Below, piece after piece: positions 33,901-35,553 of a stretch of DNA of 35,553 nucleotides; position 1 is the stretch's first letter; each line of letters begins with the position of its first letter. Below the pieces are notes generated by a model that saw nothing but the letters and a program-made list of their open reading frames with translations, was not told where the DNA came from and did no database searches. The stretch is from NCBI GenBank assembly GCA_023379935.1, contig JAMCPD010000016.1:15516-51068 (forward strand), read 5' to 3'. Position numbers and translations under genes: made by a program. This stretch comes from Actinomycetota bacterium. Lineage in GTDB: Bacteria; Actinomycetota; Acidimicrobiia; Acidimicrobiales; JAMCPD01.

Positions 33901-35553
33901 TAACTGCACCTGAGGTACCGCCACTGGTAGTTACTGTAACATTTACATTTCCGCCACCCGATGGACCTGCGGGTGTAGTCCCACTACATGAGGAAGTAGT
34001 GGAACAAGAAACAGAAGTTGCGGGGTTTCCAGTTCCAAAGTCAACGGTTGTTCCGCCCGAGGCTGTGGAGAACTTAGTGCCTGTAATACTAAACGATGTA
34101 GCGCCTACTTCCGGTCCTGAAGTCGGAGAAATAGAGCTTAGGGTTGGTGAAGTAGCTGAAGTATAGTCATAGTTTACACCACTTGAGGTACCGCCACTGG
34201 TAGTTACTGTAACATTTACATTTCCGCCACCCGATGGTCCGACAGGTGTAGTCCCACTACATGAGGAAGTAGTGGAACAAGAAACAGAAGTTGCGGGGTT
34301 TCCAGTTCCAAAGTCAACGGTTGTTCCGCCCGAGGCTGTGGAGAAGTTAGTGCCTGTAATACTAAACGATGTACCCCCGGCCTGCGGCCCTGAGGTCGGA
34401 GTAATGGAGCTTAGGGTCGGAGCGGGTATATAGGTATAGCTTTGTCCTGACGAAGTGCCACCTGCCGTAGTAACAGTTACAGAAACCGTTCCGGTTCCAG
34501 AAGGTGATACGGCAGTACATGAGGAAGTAGTAGAACAAGTTACAGATGTTGCCGCGTTTCCAGATCCAAAGTCAACGGTTGTTCCGCTCGAGGCTGTGGA
34601 GAAGTTAGTGCCTGTAAGAGTCACGGTTGTACCGCCTGTGACAGGTCCTGAGGTCGGAGAGATACCGGTTAGGGTTGGAGCGGGTATATAGGTATAGCTT
34701 TGTGCCCCCGAGGTTCCCCCACTCGTTGTAACTGTCACTGAAACCGTTCCGGTTCCAGAAGGTGATACGGCGGTACATGAGGAAGTGGTAGAACAAGTTA
34801 CAGATGTTGCCGCATTTGTTCCAAAGTCAACGGTTGTTCCGCCCGAGGTGGTTACAAAGTTAGTACCGGTAAGAGTCACGGTTGTTCCGCCTGCGGCAGG
34901 TCCTGAGGTCGGAGAAATAGAGCTTAGGGTCGGTGAAGTAGCTGTAGTATAGTCATAGTTTACACCACTTGAGGTACCGCCGCTGGTAGTTACTGTAACA
35001 GTTACATTTCCGCCACCCGATGGTCCGACAGGTGTAGTCCCACTACAAGAGGAAGTGGTAGAACAGGAAACAGAAGTTGCGGGGTTTCCAGTTCCAAAGT
35101 CAACGGTTGTTCCGCCCGAGGCTGTGGAGAAGTTAGTGCCTGTAATACTAAACGATGTACCCCCGGCTTGCGGCCCTGAGGTCGGAGAAATAGAGGTTAG
35201 GGTCGGAGCGGGTATATAGGTATAGCTTTGTGCCCCCGAGGTTCCCCCACTCGTTGTAACTGTCACTGAAACCGTTCCGGTTCCAGAAGGTGATACGGCG
35301 GTACATGAGGAAGTAGATGAACAAGAAACACCTGTTGCAGGGTTTCCAGTTCCAAAGTCAACGGTTGTTCCGCCCGAGGTGGTTACAAAGTTAGTACCGG
35401 TAAGAGTCACGGTTGTTCCACCCGAAGCAGGTCCTGAGGTCGGAGAAATAGAGCTTAGGGTCGGTGAAGTAGCTGTAGTATAGTCATAGTTTACACCACT
35501 TGAGGTACCGCCGCTGGTAGTTACTGTAACAGTTACATTTCCGCCACCCGATG
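30911..35553 (-). CDS. Giant secreted IPT/TIG-repeat surface protein, 3' part
   Basis: The frame is open to the right edge, so the N-terminus is missing; about 1546 residues are visible. From the right there are 12 successive IPT/TIG immunoglobulin-like domains of about 85-95 residues (PTLTSISPTSGPxxGGTTVTL, TGTNF, VDFG, SCSSTTSCTA, VSVTVTTSGGTS, SYTY), plus part of a further one at the edge. After them come three units of about 145 residues with the pattern RICDTR...GYGWDTQC...TLTIS..GYVG..G...VP..A.AVVLNVT...GGYLTVYPA...S.LNF...G...VDVxGYY, a domain type common in secreted actinobacterial proteins that I cannot name. The composition is Thr/Ser/Gly-rich with a Cys pair in most domains. There is no LPXTG motif; the protein ends in DVVGYYG. 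It is likely an adhesin or S-layer-like fibre. Confidence 0.88.
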   Translation of the reverse strand, partial: SGGGNVTVTVTTSGGTSSGVNYDYTTATSPTLSSISPTSGPASGGTTVTLTGTNFVTTSGGTTVDFGTGNPATGVSCSSTSSCTAVSPSGTGTVSVTVTTSGGTSGAQSYTYIPAPTLTSISPTSGPQAGGTSFSITGTNFSTASGGTTVDFGTGNPATSVSCSTTSSCSGTTPVGPSGGGNVTVTVTTSGGTSSGVNYDYTTATSPTLSSISPTSGPAAGGTTVTLTGTNFVTTSGGTTVDFGTNAATSVTCSTTSSCTAVSPSGTGTVSVTVTTSGGTSGAQSYTYIPAPTLTGISPTSGPVTGGTTVTLTGTNFSTASSGTTVDFGSGNAATSVTCSTTSSCTAVSPSGTGTVSVTVTTAGGTSSGQSYTYIPAPTLSSITPTSGPQAGGTSFSITGTNFSTASGGTTVDFGTGNPATSVSCSTTSSCSGTTPVGPSGGGNVNVTVTTSGGTSSGVNYDYTSATSPTLSSISPTSGPEVGATSFSITGTKFSTASGGTTVDFGTGNPATSVSCSTTSSCSGTTPAGPSGGGNVNVTVTTSGGTSGAVTYTYIAPTLTSISPTSGPAAGGNTVTLTGTNFVTTSGGTTVDFGTNAATGVSCTSTTSCSATVPSAPSGTVNKTVSVTVTTSDGTSNGVSYTYIAPSLTSVTPNAGAVGGGTTVTLSGSNFVTTSGGTSVSFGSNAATGVSCSSTTSCTATSPAGPSGGGPVNVTVTTSDGTSNNISYTYLLTPTLTSISPNDGPVAGGTSVTITGTNFSTATGGTTVDFGAGNPAPKVACLSSTSCFVEIPKGPAGGGVVSVTVTTGGGTSSPGVSFTYMPVPTITSITPTSGSQSGGTTVTVTGTGFSTVSGVVEVEFGTTYSGSVTCSSTTSCTAVSPASYSAGPVSVTVTTVGGTSSPGVSFDYIATIPTPTLTSISPTSGPASGGTTVTLTGTNFDTSSGGTTVDFGSGNAATPVDCPSATSCSAVTPAGTGTVSVTVTTTGGTSSSVSYTYIAAPTLTSISPNYGSQTGGTTVELVGTNFDTTPGGTTVDFGSVASTTVICTATTLCTATSPSGPSGGGPVNVTVTTGAGTSNAVSFTYQLGATVSSAYVPLSSPSRICDTRPVSVLKLDYPNGYGWDSQCAAKTLGVGATLTITAAGYVGDGGSSDVVPTNATAVVVNVTVADHTTGGYITVYPAGASMPTTSSLNFTPPTSTSGPLANLLQVTLGTGSSAGEISIYNHWGSTDVAVDVMGYFIPVTSSGQGSFVPLSSPSRICDTRSTSVLSKLYPNGYGWDTQCATKTLTGHTASDTLTISASGYVGNAGSSDVVPTGASAVVLNVTEASNTLGGYLTVFPASSTMAKTSNLNFMPVSGAVPNGVIVGLSSSGKLSIFDLKGSVNVTVDVIGYYISTTSSDEYHGLDSPTRICDTRSTSLLPTLYPSGYGWDTQCATKTLSPNSTLTISAVGYVGDGGSNEVVPQGATAVVLNVTEATHTTGGYLTVYPAGTTRPTTSNLNFISTSGAVPNFVTVGLPTTGSNAGNISIYNLWGDTNITVDVVGYYG
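30914..32276 (-). repeat. Three C-terminal repeats of about 145 residues
   Basis: Units at about 31803-32276, 31346-31802 and 30914-31345, each beginning at a RICDTR motif and ending with a VDVxGYY/F motif. They are more diverged from one another than the IPT/TIG units are. Confidence 0.8.
32296..35553 (-). repeat. Tandem IPT/TIG-coding repeats
   Basis: Roughly 250-285-bp units coding for successive IPT/TIG domains, with long stretches nearly identical between non-adjacent units. For example the domains ending near 34140 and 34390 and those near the right edge share the same blocks. Alternation of two domain types (VTLTGTNFVTT and FSITGTNFSTA) suggests amplification of a two-domain block. 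Confidence 0.85.

Overview
The window looks like chromosomal DNA of an actinobacterium of moderate-to-low G+C. The signs are a WhiB1-like regulator next to a PdtaS-type sensor kinase (a pairing also found in Mycobacterium), a translationally coupled pair of ArsA/GET3-like ATPases, an etfBA operon, AftD-like GT-C membrane proteins and several probable leaderless or non-ATG starts. The secreted repeat proteins recall Acidimicrobiia, but I cannot name the genus from sequence alone.

Layout. 1-256: 5' part of a small membrane-anchored coiled-coil protein (minus strand, runs off the left edge). 257-1201: no convincing gene. 1202-4274: minus-strand operon of an Nramp-related transporter and a soluble PRC/MgtE_N/CBS protein. 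It is preceded by a leader (about 4275-4611) holding a 20-codon ORF with a perfect Shine-Dalgarno, long-range inverted repeats and an intrinsic terminator just before the transporter; three 15-bp repeats lie upstream of its promoter. 4817-6650: etfB-etfA. 6910-8973: whiB1-like gene converging on and overlapping pdtaS, followed by a PHP-family phosphatase (to 9929). 10357-12542: the ATPase pair.

12666-26062 is a surface-glycan assembly region: a flippase fused to a GT2 glycosyltransferase, two GT-C-like membrane proteins, three more GT2 enzymes, two GT4 enzymes and an FkbM methyltransferase. A two-gene cassette (GT4 + GT2, about 21953-24361) sits between 58-bp direct repeats. Both repeat copies keep the overlapping 3' ends of the GT-C-like gene (plus) and the methyltransferase (minus), so the cassette looks inserted into a formerly overlapping convergent gene pair.

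26255-28132 encodes a secreted protein of 14 roughly 41-residue repeats, compatible with two seven-bladed propellers. Two tRNA genes follow (Ile2-type CAT, and Asn GTT) with two hairpins between them. 28713-30686 is a KimA-like potassium transporter. 30911-35553 is the 3' part of a giant secreted protein with at least 12 IPT/TIG domains and three C-terminal repeats of another type; it runs off the right edge.

The most notable candidate for an undescribed system is the leader-peptide/attenuator in front of the Nramp-related + MgtE_N/CBS operon. The transporter has lost the transition-metal-selecting methionine, its partner carries the magnesium-sensing domains of MgtE, and the leader ORF has an early Glu-Pro-Pro. 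Together these suggest a magnesium-homeostasis operon controlled by a ribosome-sensing leader.
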